NCBI RefSeq assembly: GCF_000282095.2
Contig: NZ_AKKC02000010.1
Span: forward strand, 243,733-307,732
Length of the DNA: 64,000 bases
Reading direction: 5' to 3'
Source: Rhizobium sp. CF080
GTDB taxonomy: Bacteria; Pseudomonadota; Alphaproteobacteria; Rhizobiales; Rhizobiaceae
In this document: piece by piece, positions 7,911 to 17,063 of the stretch
Layout of the letters: the number at the start of each line of letters is the position of its first letter
How positions within the stretch are numbered: the first letter of the stretch is position 1
Notes under the pieces: model-generated
The model's input: the letters and a program-made list of their open reading frames with translations, nothing else
What the model was told of the DNA's origin: nothing
Database searches by the model: none
Program-made: the position numbers and the translations under genes

Positions 7911-8082
7911 GCCCCTCATCCGCCCTGCCGGGCACCTTCTCCCCGTTCTGACGGGGAGAAGGACAGATGCCGCACCGTCTCCCCCAACCTCAGGTTTTGG
8001 TTTGGAAGAGGCTGGGAGCTTGCCGCTTGCGTCCTTCGCCCCGCTTGCGGGGAGAAGGTGCCGGCAGGCGGATGAGGGGCGG
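7911..8082. repeat. Rhizobial dispersed GC-rich inverted repeat element
   Basis: Two inverted arms face each other. The left arm (about 7911-7965) carries CCCCTCATCCG, a GCCGGGC core, CACCTTCTCCCCG and a local CCCCGTTCTGACGGGG hairpin. The right arm (about 8035-8082) is its imperfect reverse complement. The spacer of about 70 bp shows no gene. Repeats with this arrangement are scattered between genes in many Rhizobiales. A related short version lies at 61499-61540. Confidence 0.7.
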
Positions 8083-8093
8083 ATGCGTCTCTA

Positions 8094-9083
8094 TCAAGCC
8101 GCCTGCTTCATCTTCTCCCGACCATGCGGCGCGTCGAGGTCCATCACCGGGCCGACGGGGACGATACCGGTCGGGTTGATGGTCCTGTGGCTCTCATAAT
8201 AGTGGTGCTTGATGTGGAACAGGTTGCAGGTCTCGGCGACGCCCGGTTGCTGATAGAGATCAGCGAGATAGCCGGACAGGTTCGGGTAGTCCGCGATGCG
8301 GCGGATGTTGCACTTGAAGTGGCCGACATAGACCGGATCGAAGCGTAAGAGCGTGGTGAACAGTCGCCAGTCGGCTTCGGTCGTCGTTTCGCCGAACAGG
8401 TAGCGGCTGTCCGAAAGGCGCTTTTCCAGCGTGTCGAGCGTTTCGAACAGCCGGGTGACGGCGCCCTCATAGGCGTCCTGGGCGGTGGCGAAACCGGCCT
8501 TGTAGACGCCGTTGTTGACTGTGTCGTAGACGACCGCATTGAGTTCATCGATCTCGCTGCGAAGGGTTTGCGGATAAAAATCCGCCGTCGAGCCGGTCAG
8601 GCCGTTGAAGGCGCTGTTGAACATGCGGATGATTTCCGAACTTTCGTTCGAAACGATCGTGTTCTCAAGCTTGTCCCAGAGGACCGGTACGGTGACGCGA
8701 CCGGAATAGTTGGGATCGGCTTTCAGGTAGACCTGGTAGAGGTAGTCCGAGCCGAACAGGTGGTCGCCGGTGGCGCCATCGCGTTTCTTGAATTCCCAGC
8801 CGTTCTCCAGCATCAGATAGTCGACGACGGAGACCGAGACGAGGTCCTCGAGCTTCTTCAGCTTGCGGAAGATCAGCGTGCGGTGCGCCCAGGGGCAGGC
8901 ATAGGAAACGTAGAGGTGATAACGCCCGGCCTCGGCCTTGAAGCCGCCTTTGCCGGAGGGACCGGCCGAGCCATCGGCGGTCACCCAGTTGCGGAACTGC
9001 GATTCGGCCCGCTTGAAATGGCCCTTGCTTTCCTTGGTGTCGTACCAGACGTCCTGCCATTTTCCGTCGACGAGCCTGCCCAT
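8094..9083 (-). CDS. Glutathione S-transferase, S-glutathionyl-hydroquinone reductase type
   Basis: The 329-residue length and the active-site segment YVSYACPWAHRTLI, with the catalytic cysteine, match the Xi-class/YqjG-PcpF family, which reduces glutathionyl-hydroquinones with glutathione. The N-terminal part holds the GSH-binding thioredoxin-like fold, and the helical C-terminal domain includes LFGETTTEADWRLF and a VYVGHFKCNIRRI segment seen in this family. The start at 9083 (MGRLVDGKWQD) is chosen because the upstream in-frame extension is unlike the family. The gene is monocistronic and ends next to the repeat element. Confidence 0.9.
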   Translation of the reverse strand: MGRLVDGKWQDVWYDTKESKGHFKRAESQFRNWVTADGSAGPSGKGGFKAEAGRYHLYVSYACPWAHRTLIFRKLKKLEDLVSVSVVDYLMLENGWEFKKRDGATGDHLFGSDYLYQVYLKADPNYSGRVTVPVLWDKLENTIVSNESSEIIRMFNSAFNGLTGSTADFYPQTLRSEIDELNAVVYDTVNNGVYKAGFATAQDAYEGAVTRLFETLDTLEKRLSDSRYLFGETTTEADWRLFTTLLRFDPVYVGHFKCNIRRIADYPNLSGYLADLYQQPGVAETCNLFHIKHHYYESHRTINPTGIVPVGPVMDLDAPHGREKMKQAA

Positions 9084-9348
9084 GGCGATCTCCTTGGAGT
9101 TTCCTTGAGGCCATAGATACGGCACCGGCCCGCGAATGCGAGACAGGATTTTATGAACGCTGTGTTTTTGCGTTGGACGTGCCGAAAATTTCCTGCTAGG
9201 TCGCTTTTCACATTTTTTCGGGATATCAACATTCAATGACCGAAGTACGGGCACTGCGACGACGCTGATCATCGACCACGACGCCGACAAAGGCGTCATC
9301 GATATCCCTTGTCCTGTCCGCTCTTTATCCTACGGCTTCGGTACCCTT

Positions 9349-9867
9349 ATGTCCCAGCACAACCTTCTCTATAAGCACGACCTCGTTTACCTCACGGAAG
9401 ACTCGTCTCATGACGAGGTCATCGAACTCATCAACGCGGAAGCCTTCGGCCCCGGCCGGCATACCCGCGCCGCTGCCCGCATCCGCGAGCAGGGGCCGCA
9501 TGACCGCTCGCTCTCCTTCGTCTGCGCCGACGATGGCGAAACGATCGCCTCGGTCAGGATGACGCCGGTTATGGCGGGCACGGTGAAAGGCCATCTGCTC
9601 GGTCCGCTTGCGGTGCGGCCGTCGCACAAGAACCAGGGGATCGGCCGCGAGCTGGTGCGGATCGCCATCGAGGCGGCGAAACGCAAGGGTTCCGAAGCAG
9701 TCATCCTCGTCGGCGATCCGCCTTATTACGGCCCGCTCGGCTTCGAGAAGGTCGCCTATAACGCGCTGGAATTCCCAGGGCCTGTCGATCCGGGCCGGGT
9801 TCTGGTCGTGCCGATCGGCGATGATGTCCATCCGCGGCTGAAAGGCGTCATCGGCTGGCGCGAATAG
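9349..9867 (+). CDS. GNAT-family N-acetyltransferase (YhbS-like)
   Basis: The 172-residue protein has the acetyl-CoA binding motif A as LGPLAVRPSHKNQGIGRELV near residues 84-103, where QGIGREL is the pyrophosphate loop. It ends with YYGPLGFEKV, the usual strand-helix region. GNAT enzymes transfer acetyl from acetyl-CoA to an amine; the substrate here is unknown. It lies 78 bp before the MFS gene on the same strand, possibly co-transcribed. Confidence 0.85.
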   Translation: MSQHNLLYKHDLVYLTEDSSHDEVIELINAEAFGPGRHTRAAARIREQGPHDRSLSFVCADDGETIASVRMTPVMAGTVKGHLLGPLAVRPSHKNQGIGRELVRIAIEAAKRKGSEAVILVGDPPYYGPLGFEKVAYNALEFPGPVDPGRVLVVPIGDDVHPRLKGVIGWRE

Positions 9868-9945
9868 GCCAATTCCTTTAAGCCTTTCGGGCAGATCGGT
9901 CGGCCATGCCGGCCGCACGATTCGAAAAGCGCGAGGGACAGGCGG

Positions 9946-11259
9946 ATGGCAGCGATCACCATGGACGAGGCGCTCGACCGCGCCGGGGCGGGGACCTACC
10001 AGCGACGGCTGATGGGCATTTTTGGCCTCGTCTGGACGGCCGATGCGATGCAGGTGCTGGCGGTCGGCTTCACGGCCGCCTCGATCGCGGCGAGCTTCGG
10101 CCTGACTGTGCCGCAGGCGCTGCAGACCGGCACCGCCTTCTTCCTCGGCATGCTGCTCGGCGCGCTTGGTTTCGGCAGGCTCGCCGACCGGATCGGCCGC
10201 CGCCGGGTGCTGATCGTCACGGTTGCCTGCGACGCGGTGTTCGGCACGCTTTCCATCTTTGCGCCGGATTTCACGATCCTGCTTCTCCTGCGCTTCTTGA
10301 CCGGCGCAGCCGTCGGCGGCACGCTGCCGGTCGATTATGCGATGATGGCGGAATTCCTGCCCGCCAGGAACCGCGGCCGCTGGCTGGTCCTGCTCGAAGG
10401 TTTCTGGGCGGTCGGAACGCTGATCGTCGCGCTCGCCGCCTGGGCCGCAAGCCTTGCCGGCGTCGCGGATGCCTGGCGTTATATTTTTGCGGTCACCGCC
10501 ATTCCGGCGATCGCCGGGCTCGGCCTGCGTTTCCTGGTACCGGAATCGCCGCTCTACCTGCTGCGCTCCGGCCGCAACGAGGAGGCCAAGGCGATTGTCG
10601 AGCGGATGCTCGCTGTCAATGGCCATCCACCGCTCGGTGCCGGAACCAGTCTGATCTCGCCCCCGCCCGTGAAGGGGACCGGCATATTTTCCGGCGAACT
10701 GCGCCAGCGCAGCATCATGATCCTGGCGATCTGGTTCCTGGTTTCGGTGTCCTATTACGGCGTCTTCACCTGGATGCCGGCACGGCTTGCCGGCGACGGT
10801 TTCGGTTTCGTGCGCGGTTACGGTTTTCTGGTGCTGGTCGCGCTTGCCCAGATCCCGGGTTATGCGCTTGCAGCCTATGGCGTCGAAAAATGGGGTCGCA
10901 AGCCGACGCTGATCGGCTTCTGCCTGCTGTCGGCGCTCGGTTGCCTGATGTTCGTCGTAGCCCCCAGCGCCCTCCTGATCGGGGCGGCGCTGCTGATCAT
11001 GAGCTTTGCGCTGCTCGGCACCTGGGGTGCGCTTTACGCCTACACGCCGGAACTCTATCCGACCGCGTCGCGGGCGACCGGCATGGGAGCCGCCGGCGCC
11101 ATGGCCCGTCTCGGCGGCCTGCTGGCGCCCTCCCTGGTCGGTTATGTCGTGGTCCAGGGTCTCGGCCTGACGATCGGCATTTTCGCCGGCCTGCTGGTGA
11201 TCGCGGCGATTGCCGCCACGATGATCAATGCCGAGACGCGCCAGGTCTCCCTGGCCTAA
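9946..11259 (+). CDS. MFS transporter, SV2/NiaP-like
   Basis: The 437-residue inner-membrane protein has about 12 helices. The MFS signature loop between helices 2 and 3 reads GFGRLADRIGRRRVLI, and its counterpart in the second half is GVEKWGRKPTLI. After helix 6 it has LRFLVPESPLYLL, a PESPRW-like motif common in sugar, aromatic acid and niacin porters. The start at 9946 is preceded by GGACAGGCGG. The substrate is not predictable. It converges on the GNAT gene at 11266 with only 6 nt between stops. Confidence 0.87.
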   Translation: MAAITMDEALDRAGAGTYQRRLMGIFGLVWTADAMQVLAVGFTAASIAASFGLTVPQALQTGTAFFLGMLLGALGFGRLADRIGRRRVLIVTVACDAVFGTLSIFAPDFTILLLLRFLTGAAVGGTLPVDYAMMAEFLPARNRGRWLVLLEGFWAVGTLIVALAAWAASLAGVADAWRYIFAVTAIPAIAGLGLRFLVPESPLYLLRSGRNEEAKAIVERMLAVNGHPPLGAGTSLISPPPVKGTGIFSGELRQRSIMILAIWFLVSVSYYGVFTWMPARLAGDGFGFVRGYGFLVLVALAQIPGYALAAYGVEKWGRKPTLIGFCLLSALGCLMFVVAPSALLIGAALLIMSFALLGTWGALYAYTPELYPTASRATGMGAAGAMARLGGLLAPSLVGYVVVQGLGLTIGIFAGLLVIAAIAATMINAETRQVSLA

Positions 11260-11265
11260 GGCCGG

Positions 11266-11685
11266 TCAGAACCGCTTTTCCAACCACGTCACCGAATGGC
11301 CTCCTTCGAGGCCCTTCAGCGTGCCGATCTCGGTGTAACCCTGCTTGAGATAGAGCTTGAGTGCCTCGGGATTCATCGTGTCGATATAGGCGCCGATCGC
11401 GCCGCGGGCGCGGGCTTCGGCCTCCGCCATGTCGAGCATGCGGGCGGCAAGGCCGCGGCCGCGCAGCTCGTCCGGGATGTAGAGCATCGAGATATAGAGC
11501 CAGCCGCGGCCAGTATAGCCGGTCAGCCCGCCGATGAGGTTGCCGTCGTCGTCAAGCAGCGGCACCGCCAGCTCCCGGCGGTTACTGGGGCCGAATGTCA
11601 CTGCATTGTGGGTCATCAGCCGTTCGAGGATGAAATCCTCCTCGTCGGCGGTCATGCCTTCGATGATTTTCAGGTCGATATCCAT
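11266..11685 (-). CDS. GNAT-family N-acetyltransferase, tandem copy 2
   Basis: The 139-residue protein has motif A as SMLYIPDELRGRGLAARML and the C-terminal segment ARGAIGAYIDTMNPEALKLY followed by KQGYTEIG. It is clearly paralogous to the next gene upstream on the same strand (11726-12142), sharing GGLTGYT/GGLSGYT, LRGRG/LRGEG and the GAYIDT/GAWIDT blocks. The start at 11685 is the first ATG that keeps only conserved sequence. The acceptor substrate is unknown. Confidence 0.85.
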   Translation of the reverse strand: MDIDLKIIEGMTADEEDFILERLMTHNAVTFGPSNRRELAVPLLDDDGNLIGGLTGYTGRGWLYISMLYIPDELRGRGLAARMLDMAEAEARARGAIGAYIDTMNPEALKLYLKQGYTEIGTLKGLEGGHSVTWLEKRF

Positions 11686-11725
11686 GCGGCGCTTCTTCGT
11701 CCCATTTTCGGAGCGAATGGATAGA

Positions 11726-12142
11726 CTACAGAGCTTTCCTGAGGAAGGTGCGGGTGCGGCCCTTCGGAAATTCCGGCAGCTCGCCGAAGACTTCGTAGCC
11801 CTGGCGCATATAGGCCTTGCGGGCGAGCGGGCTGAACGTGTCGATCCAGGCGCCATGGCAGCCGCGGGCGCGGGCTTCCTCCTCGGCTTGGCCCAGCAGC
11901 TTGCCCGCCATGCCTTCACCCCGCAATGTTTCGGGGATGAACAGCCATTGGGTGAAGAGCCAACCCCAGGCGGTGTAACCGGAAAGCCCGCCGATCACCT
12001 TGTCCTCGACATCGCGGATCAGTACGGCGAGGGCTTTACGCTCCGACGGGCCGACATCCGCGTCGTTGAAGGCGGTCAGCCCTTCGCCGATCACGGCCAG
12101 TTCCTCGGCCGTGGGCGAGGCGGTGACATCGATCTGCGTCAT
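11726..12142 (-). CDS. GNAT-family N-acetyltransferase, tandem copy 1
   Basis: The 138-residue protein carries QWLFIPETLRGEGMAGKLLG as the acetyl-CoA site, then ARGCHGAWIDTFSPLARKAY and RQGYEVFGELPEFP. It starts 4 nt after the stop of the large membrane protein 12147-14213 and ends 40 nt before its paralogue, so the two GNAT genes may be the tail of the MoxR operon. A tandem duplication explains the pair. The substrate is unknown. Confidence 0.85.
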   Translation of the reverse strand: MTQIDVTASPTAEELAVIGEGLTAFNDADVGPSERKALAVLIRDVEDKVIGGLSGYTAWGWLFTQWLFIPETLRGEGMAGKLLGQAEEEARARGCHGAWIDTFSPLARKAYMRQGYEVFGELPEFPKGRTRTFLRKAL

Positions 12143-12146
12143 GCCT

Positions 12147-14213
12147 TTAGCGACCCTCACGCCACCACATGGCCGCGACTGCGAAGAGCAGGGCGGAGAG
12201 GCCGGCGAACCCGGCAAACAGCGGCAGCGTGTTGATGCCGCGCAGCACCGTTTCGTCGGTCAGGCGGATGACCATGCGATCGGGATCGTTGACGCGCACT
12301 TCGCCGCGTACCGGCAGGATATCCGGCAGCGAGATGCCGTCTCCGGACGCGACGCGGGTGACGAGGCCGCGGGTCTTGTCGGCATAGGGTTTCAGCGTCG
12401 CCTCGGTCGAGATCATCGCCTTGAATTCCGGCGCATCGACGGTGCCGACATGCACAAGCGTCGAGAATTGGCCATTGGTGACCTCGAACAGGCCGGTCTC
12501 TTCCATGCGGCGTTCCAGCCGGTACTGGCCGGGGCCGGCCGCGGTCATCGGCACCGTCTCTGTGCGGCCGGACGGGTATTTGATGGTCGCAGGCCCCGGA
12601 TCGTCGCCGATCGTCTGGCGGGTCGCTTCGAGCGTACGGCCGACGGCGCGGGCGGTCAGTGCCTCTTCCTCGAGTTCCGGTTCCTTCATCAGCCAGTGGG
12701 CGATGCGGCGATAGAGCGACACATGCGGGCCGCCGCCTTCGAAACCGCGGGCCCAGAGCCAGCCCTGGTCGGAGAGCAACATGGCGACGCGGCCTTCGCC
12801 CTGGCGGTTGAGGACGAGAAGCGGACGGTCGCCGTCGCCTTCCATGACGGTCTGGCCCTGCGGCGTGTCGACGTCGATGGTGCGGAACCAGCGGCCCCAG
12901 GCAGGCGGGTTGGCGTTGGAGCCGTCGAGCCCGCGGGTCACGGGGTGTTTTTCGCCCTCCGGCGACAGATGCGGATAGAAGGCGGCGCTGTGGACCTCGC
13001 CGGTCGGGGCGGCCGGCAGGACCTGTTCGAGCGGCGTCGAGGCGATCGAATCCTCGCCGGCATGTTCGGGGCCGGCGGCGATCAGCAGCGCGCCGCCATT
13101 GTTCACGTATTGGGCGATGTAATCGTAATAGAGGATCGGCAGTACGCCGCGGTGCTTGTAGCGGTCGAAGATGATCAGGTCGAAATCCTTGATCTTCTCG
13201 ACGAACAGTTCGCGGGTCGGGAAGGCGATCAGCGACAGTTCGTTGATCGGCGTGCCATCCTGCTTTTCCGGCGGGCGCAGGATGGTGAAGTGGACGAGGT
13301 CGACGGAGGCGTCGGACTTCAACAGGTTGCGCCAGGCGCGCTCGCCGGCATGCGGTTCGCCGGAGACGAGCAGCACGCGGAGATTCTGGCGGATGCCGTC
13401 GATGACGTGGACGGCGCGGTTGTTGGCGGTGGTCACTTCGCCGGGAAGCTCGGCGACCGAAAATTCCATGACGTTGTTGCCGCCGCGCGGAACGGTGAAG
13501 GAGAAGGGCGTCTCCTGGCCGGGCGTGGCGCGCAACGTCGCGGTCTGCTGGCCGTTCATGCGCACGGTAACCTGCGCCGGCCCGCCGCCGGTGCGGCCGT
13601 CGTCGAAGACCCGCAGCGTCAGTTCCTGTTCCTCGCCGACGATGCCGAAGCGCGGGGCACGGACCACTTCGACGCGGCGGTCGAATTCGTCGGGCTTGCC
13701 GGTGATCAGGCCATGGACGGGCGCGTTGAAGCCGAGGTCCTGGTTGATGCCCGGCAGGTCATGGATCTGGCCGTCGGTGAGGAATACCGCACCGCCGATA
13801 CGGGCCGGGGGGACATCAGAGATCGCGGAGCGCAGGGCGGTGAAAAGCTTGGTGGACGGGGTATCGGAATCACCGTCATCGTCGACTTCGACAACGCGGG
13901 TTTCGATGCGCGGGTAGCGGGAGAACCGGTCCTGGAGGCTCGCGAGCGCCTCGTCGGTCTGTTGCTTGCGCTGGGCAGTATCCTGGCTCTGCGAACGGTC
14001 GACGATGATCGGCACCACCGTCGAAAGCTGGTCGCGGTCCTCCTGCAGCAGCGTCGGGTTGGCGAGCGCCAGAAGCAGGGCGGCGAGCGCCAGAGTGCGC
14101 AAGGTCGCGCCGCGAATGCCGCGCCAGAAGGCAAGGCCGGCGAGGATCAGCGCGAAGACGCCGAGGGCGGCCAGGATCGGCCAGGAGAAGAAGGGGGCGA
14201 ATTCGATGGTCAT
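12147..14213 (-). CDS. Membrane protein with glutamine-amidotransferase-like domain (MoxR operon)
   Basis: The 688-residue protein has two N-terminal membrane helices (about 12-30 and 36-55), a von Willebrand A-like region (VPIIVDRSQSQDTA near 68, and FLTDGQIHDLPG), a beta-rich periplasmic middle, and a class I glutamine-amidotransferase-like fold from about 285 (LRVLLVSGEPHAGE, LIIFDRY, GGALLIAAGPEH). The usual catalytic triad is not evident. A last helix sits at the C-terminus (LPLFAGFAGLSALLFAVAAMWW). It follows the DUF4159 gene by 12 nt. The pathway is unknown; family context suggests a membrane complex served by the MoxR chaperone. Confidence 0.75.
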   Translation of the reverse strand: MTIEFAPFFSWPILAALGVFALILAGLAFWRGIRGATLRTLALAALLLALANPTLLQEDRDQLSTVVPIIVDRSQSQDTAQRKQQTDEALASLQDRFSRYPRIETRVVEVDDDGDSDTPSTKLFTALRSAISDVPPARIGGAVFLTDGQIHDLPGINQDLGFNAPVHGLITGKPDEFDRRVEVVRAPRFGIVGEEQELTLRVFDDGRTGGGPAQVTVRMNGQQTATLRATPGQETPFSFTVPRGGNNVMEFSVAELPGEVTTANNRAVHVIDGIRQNLRVLLVSGEPHAGERAWRNLLKSDASVDLVHFTILRPPEKQDGTPINELSLIAFPTRELFVEKIKDFDLIIFDRYKHRGVLPILYYDYIAQYVNNGGALLIAAGPEHAGEDSIASTPLEQVLPAAPTGEVHSAAFYPHLSPEGEKHPVTRGLDGSNANPPAWGRWFRTIDVDTPQGQTVMEGDGDRPLLVLNRQGEGRVAMLLSDQGWLWARGFEGGGPHVSLYRRIAHWLMKEPELEEEALTARAVGRTLEATRQTIGDDPGPATIKYPSGRTETVPMTAAGPGQYRLERRMEETGLFEVTNGQFSTLVHVGTVDAPEFKAMISTEATLKPYADKTRGLVTRVASGDGISLPDILPVRGEVRVNDPDRMVIRLTDETVLRGINTLPLFAGFAGLSALLFAVAAMWWREGR

Positions 14214-14225
14214 GTTCGGCTGTCC

Positions 14226-17063
14226 TTACTGGCCAAGCCGTTCGAGAAGCGCCGGGACATGCACCTGGTCGGCTTTGTAATTGCCGGTCAGCATGTACAT
14301 CATGATGTTGACGCCGGAGCGATAGGCATATTCACGCTGCATCTCGTCCGGGGGGACGGTCGGCAGAACGGGCCCACCCTGACTGTCGACGGCCCAGGCG
14401 CCGGCGAAGTCGTTGCCGGTGATCAGCAGCGGAGTGACGCCGTCGCCGCTGGAGGAGAGCTGGGCGCCGGTATTCTTGGCTTCCTGCCGCGCCTCGACCC
14501 AGAGCGGGCTGCCGGTATAGCGGCCGGGGAAATTGGTGAGCAGGTAGAAGGAGCGGGTCAGCACGTGGTCGGCTGGCGTCGGCTCCAGCGGCGGGATGTC
14601 GATATTGGCGAGGATCGCCTGCAGCCGTTCGCCATTCGGCGTCGCGCCGCCGCCGTCGAGCGAGGAATACTGATCGCGGGTGTCGAAGAGTACCGTGCCG
14701 CCGTTGCGCATGTAGGCGTCGATGCGGGAGATCGCCGCCTGTGACGGCATCGGCGCGGTGGCGGAAATCGGCCAGTAGATGATCGGGTAGAAGGAGAGTT
14801 CATCCTTGGTGATGTCGAGCCCGACCGGCGCGCCGGGTTCCAGCGTCGTGCGGTAGGTGAGGAACTGGCTCAAGCCTTCCAGGCCCTGTTCGGAAATGCT
14901 GTCGACGTCCCGCTCGCCTGTCACGACATAAGCGAGGTGGGTCGTGTCGAGGCGTTCGAGGATCTGCTCGTCGCCGGGCTTGGTGCCGGCGCCGGGTGCC
15001 ATTTCCTGTGCTTGCGATTGGCTGGGCATCAGGGCGAAGAGCCCGAAGGCGAGGGCGGTGATCATCGCTGCGGCACTGCCGGCTGTCCGGCGGCGGGTCG
15101 GCACGCGGGAGAAGGCGCCATTCATGAAGAGCACCACGAGGCTGTCGAGGATCAGGAGCGCGAAGGCGGCTGCGAAAAGGGCGGGGCGGAGCGAGACGGC
15201 TTCGCCGCCGGCGAGGCCTTCTCGCACCAGCGGGCGACCGGCTGTGGTCGGATCGAAGCGGGCAATCACCGTCTTCGGCGCCAGCAGGTTGACGGCGGTG
15301 AAACCGTCCTCGGTGCCGTAGAGGCCTGGCGGATGGTCGAAGCTCGCGACCGGCACCTGATTGGCGGCGATCGCGATCGGCCGCGCCGTGCCGGTTTCGG
15401 TGGTCAGGATGCCGTCGGCGGTCAGAAGGCGGTAGGGAGCGAGTGTTGCGGCGGCATCCGAAGCAGAGCCGGATGAAGCGGCGCCGCCGGCGCGGGCGAG
15501 CTGAACGAGACGGCGGAGCATTTCGACGAAGTTGCCCGATAGCGGCAGGTTCGACCAGGTCGCCTCGGCGCTGGTGTGGAAGAGTACGATGCGGCCGGCT
15601 TCGACCTCCTTTTCGGTGACGAGAGGCGTGCCGTCGGCAAGGCTTGCCCAGGTGCGTTCCGCAAGGTCGGGCGTCGGTTCGGCGAGGACCTGGCGGGTGA
15701 CGGTGATATCGGTGGCACGCGGCATGCCGGCGAACGCTCCGAAGCTCGGGAAATCGGCGAGCGATTGCGGCTCCGACCAGGACATGGCGCCGCCAAGCGC
15801 GCGCTCGCCCTGGCGCAGGATGACCGGCACCAGCGGATCGTCGGCGGGCGCTGCGGCAAGCCGTGGGCCGGCGAAGCGGATCAGCGTGCCGCCTTGAGCG
15901 ATCCATCGCTGCAGCGGCGCGTAGGTTTCGGCCGGCAGGCGGCCGACATCGGCGAGGATGATCGCCGACGGATTGCCCTGCAGGATCTGCGGGATGGCGA
16001 CCGAAAGATCGGCGGTGTTCGGCTGGATGACATCCGCATAGGGCAGCAGCGCGCGGCTGATGTAATAGAGCGGCTGGAGGAGCGGCTGGAAGTCGCTGCC
16101 GCTTTCACCGGCGAGAAGCGCGATGCGGCGGCGCTTGAAGCCGTCGTCGAGGAGATGCGCGGCGCCGGCGGTCGCGAGGCCATCGATGCTCAGCCGCGCG
16201 AAATCGTTGCGCAGCTCGAACGGCGAGGCGATCTCGGCTGTGGCGGTTCCCGAGCCTGCGGCAAACTGCAGCGTGCCGGAAGCGAGCGCACGGCCTTGCG
16301 CGTCGAGAGCATTGACGTTCAGCTGCTGCGCCGATGCCGTCGAGAGGCGGGTCGCCGTCACGTTCATGGCGGCGGCGTTGTTCACCGCGTCGGTCAGCGC
16401 CACGGCGCTGTGGCCGTCGCCTTCGATCAGCCGCATCTCGGCGGGCGAGAGGGCCGATAGCGCCGACATGGCGTCGTTGTCGCTGCCGGCGGCCATGCCG
16501 TCGGAGAGGAGGGCGAGCGTGCCGGGACGGGTGCCGCTCATCGCTTCCCTGATCGCCTGGGCGGCGCGGGCGCGATCGGGAACCAGCGGTTTGGGGCTGG
16601 CGGCCGTCAGCTTGTCGCGGGCAGCCGCTGCGCTGCCCGGCACGGCCTCATGGCTGGCATCGGCGGTAAAGGTGATCGACACCGGCACGTCGGCGCTTTC
16701 GGCGTCGTCGATCAGCAGGTTGGCGGTCTGGACGCGGCGCTCCCAGTCGGCGGCGGTCGCCCAGCCATTGTCGACGACAAGCACCAGCGGGCCGCCGGAA
16801 TTCAGGGAGTTGGCACGCGGATTCATCACCGGGTCGGCGATCGCAAGAATCACGGCTGCGGCCAGAGCCATGCGCAGCAGCGTCAGCCACCAGGGGCTTT
16901 TTGATGGCGTCTCCTCCCGCTTGAGAACCGTTGCGAGAATTCTCAGCGGCGGAAAAACTTCCGCCTTGGGCCGCGGCGGGGTGAGCCGCAGCAGCCACCA
17001 GATGACCGGCAGGGCGATCAGGCCGAAGAGGATGGCGGGATTGGCGAAAATCAGCGCGCTCAT
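14226..17063 (-). CDS. BatA-like N-terminal, DUF4159 C-terminal membrane protein
   Basis: The 945-residue protein opens with the double-helix BatA-type N-terminus (IFANPAILFGLIALPVIWWL, then a second helix near 60-80), followed by a VWA-like region (VLVVDNGWATAADWERR). Helices recur near residues 630-690. The C-terminal 220 residues are DUF4159: LDTTHLAYVVTGERDVDS, FYPIIYWPI, YMRNGGTVLFDTRDQ and SFYLLTNFPGRY. It overlaps the DUF58 gene by 4 nt, indicating translational coupling. The biochemical role of this operon is not established. Confidence 0.8.
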   Translation of the reverse strand: MSALIFANPAILFGLIALPVIWWLLRLTPPRPKAEVFPPLRILATVLKREETPSKSPWWLTLLRMALAAAVILAIADPVMNPRANSLNSGGPLVLVVDNGWATAADWERRVQTANLLIDDAESADVPVSITFTADASHEAVPGSAAAARDKLTAASPKPLVPDRARAAQAIREAMSGTRPGTLALLSDGMAAGSDNDAMSALSALSPAEMRLIEGDGHSAVALTDAVNNAAAMNVTATRLSTASAQQLNVNALDAQGRALASGTLQFAAGSGTATAEIASPFELRNDFARLSIDGLATAGAAHLLDDGFKRRRIALLAGESGSDFQPLLQPLYYISRALLPYADVIQPNTADLSVAIPQILQGNPSAIILADVGRLPAETYAPLQRWIAQGGTLIRFAGPRLAAAPADDPLVPVILRQGERALGGAMSWSEPQSLADFPSFGAFAGMPRATDITVTRQVLAEPTPDLAERTWASLADGTPLVTEKEVEAGRIVLFHTSAEATWSNLPLSGNFVEMLRRLVQLARAGGAASSGSASDAAATLAPYRLLTADGILTTETGTARPIAIAANQVPVASFDHPPGLYGTEDGFTAVNLLAPKTVIARFDPTTAGRPLVREGLAGGEAVSLRPALFAAAFALLILDSLVVLFMNGAFSRVPTRRRTAGSAAAMITALAFGLFALMPSQSQAQEMAPGAGTKPGDEQILERLDTTHLAYVVTGERDVDSISEQGLEGLSQFLTYRTTLEPGAPVGLDITKDELSFYPIIYWPISATAPMPSQAAISRIDAYMRNGGTVLFDTRDQYSSLDGGGATPNGERLQAILANIDIPPLEPTPADHVLTRSFYLLTNFPGRYTGSPLWVEARQEAKNTGAQLSSSGDGVTPLLITGNDFAGAWAVDSQGGPVLPTVPPDEMQREYAYRSGVNIMMYMLTGNYKADQVHVPALLERLGQ

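Noticed and set aside
9906..11348. A 480-codon frame overlapping the MFS gene in another phase
   Set aside because: The MFS frame has membrane helices and family motifs; this one is Arg/Pro-rich and hydrophilic.
12000..14744. A 914-codon open frame on the plus strand
   Set aside because: It lies antisense to the well-supported membrane-protein gene at 12147-14213 and the 3' part of the next. Its Gly/Arg/Ala/Asp-rich translation is typical of reverse frames in GC-rich genes.
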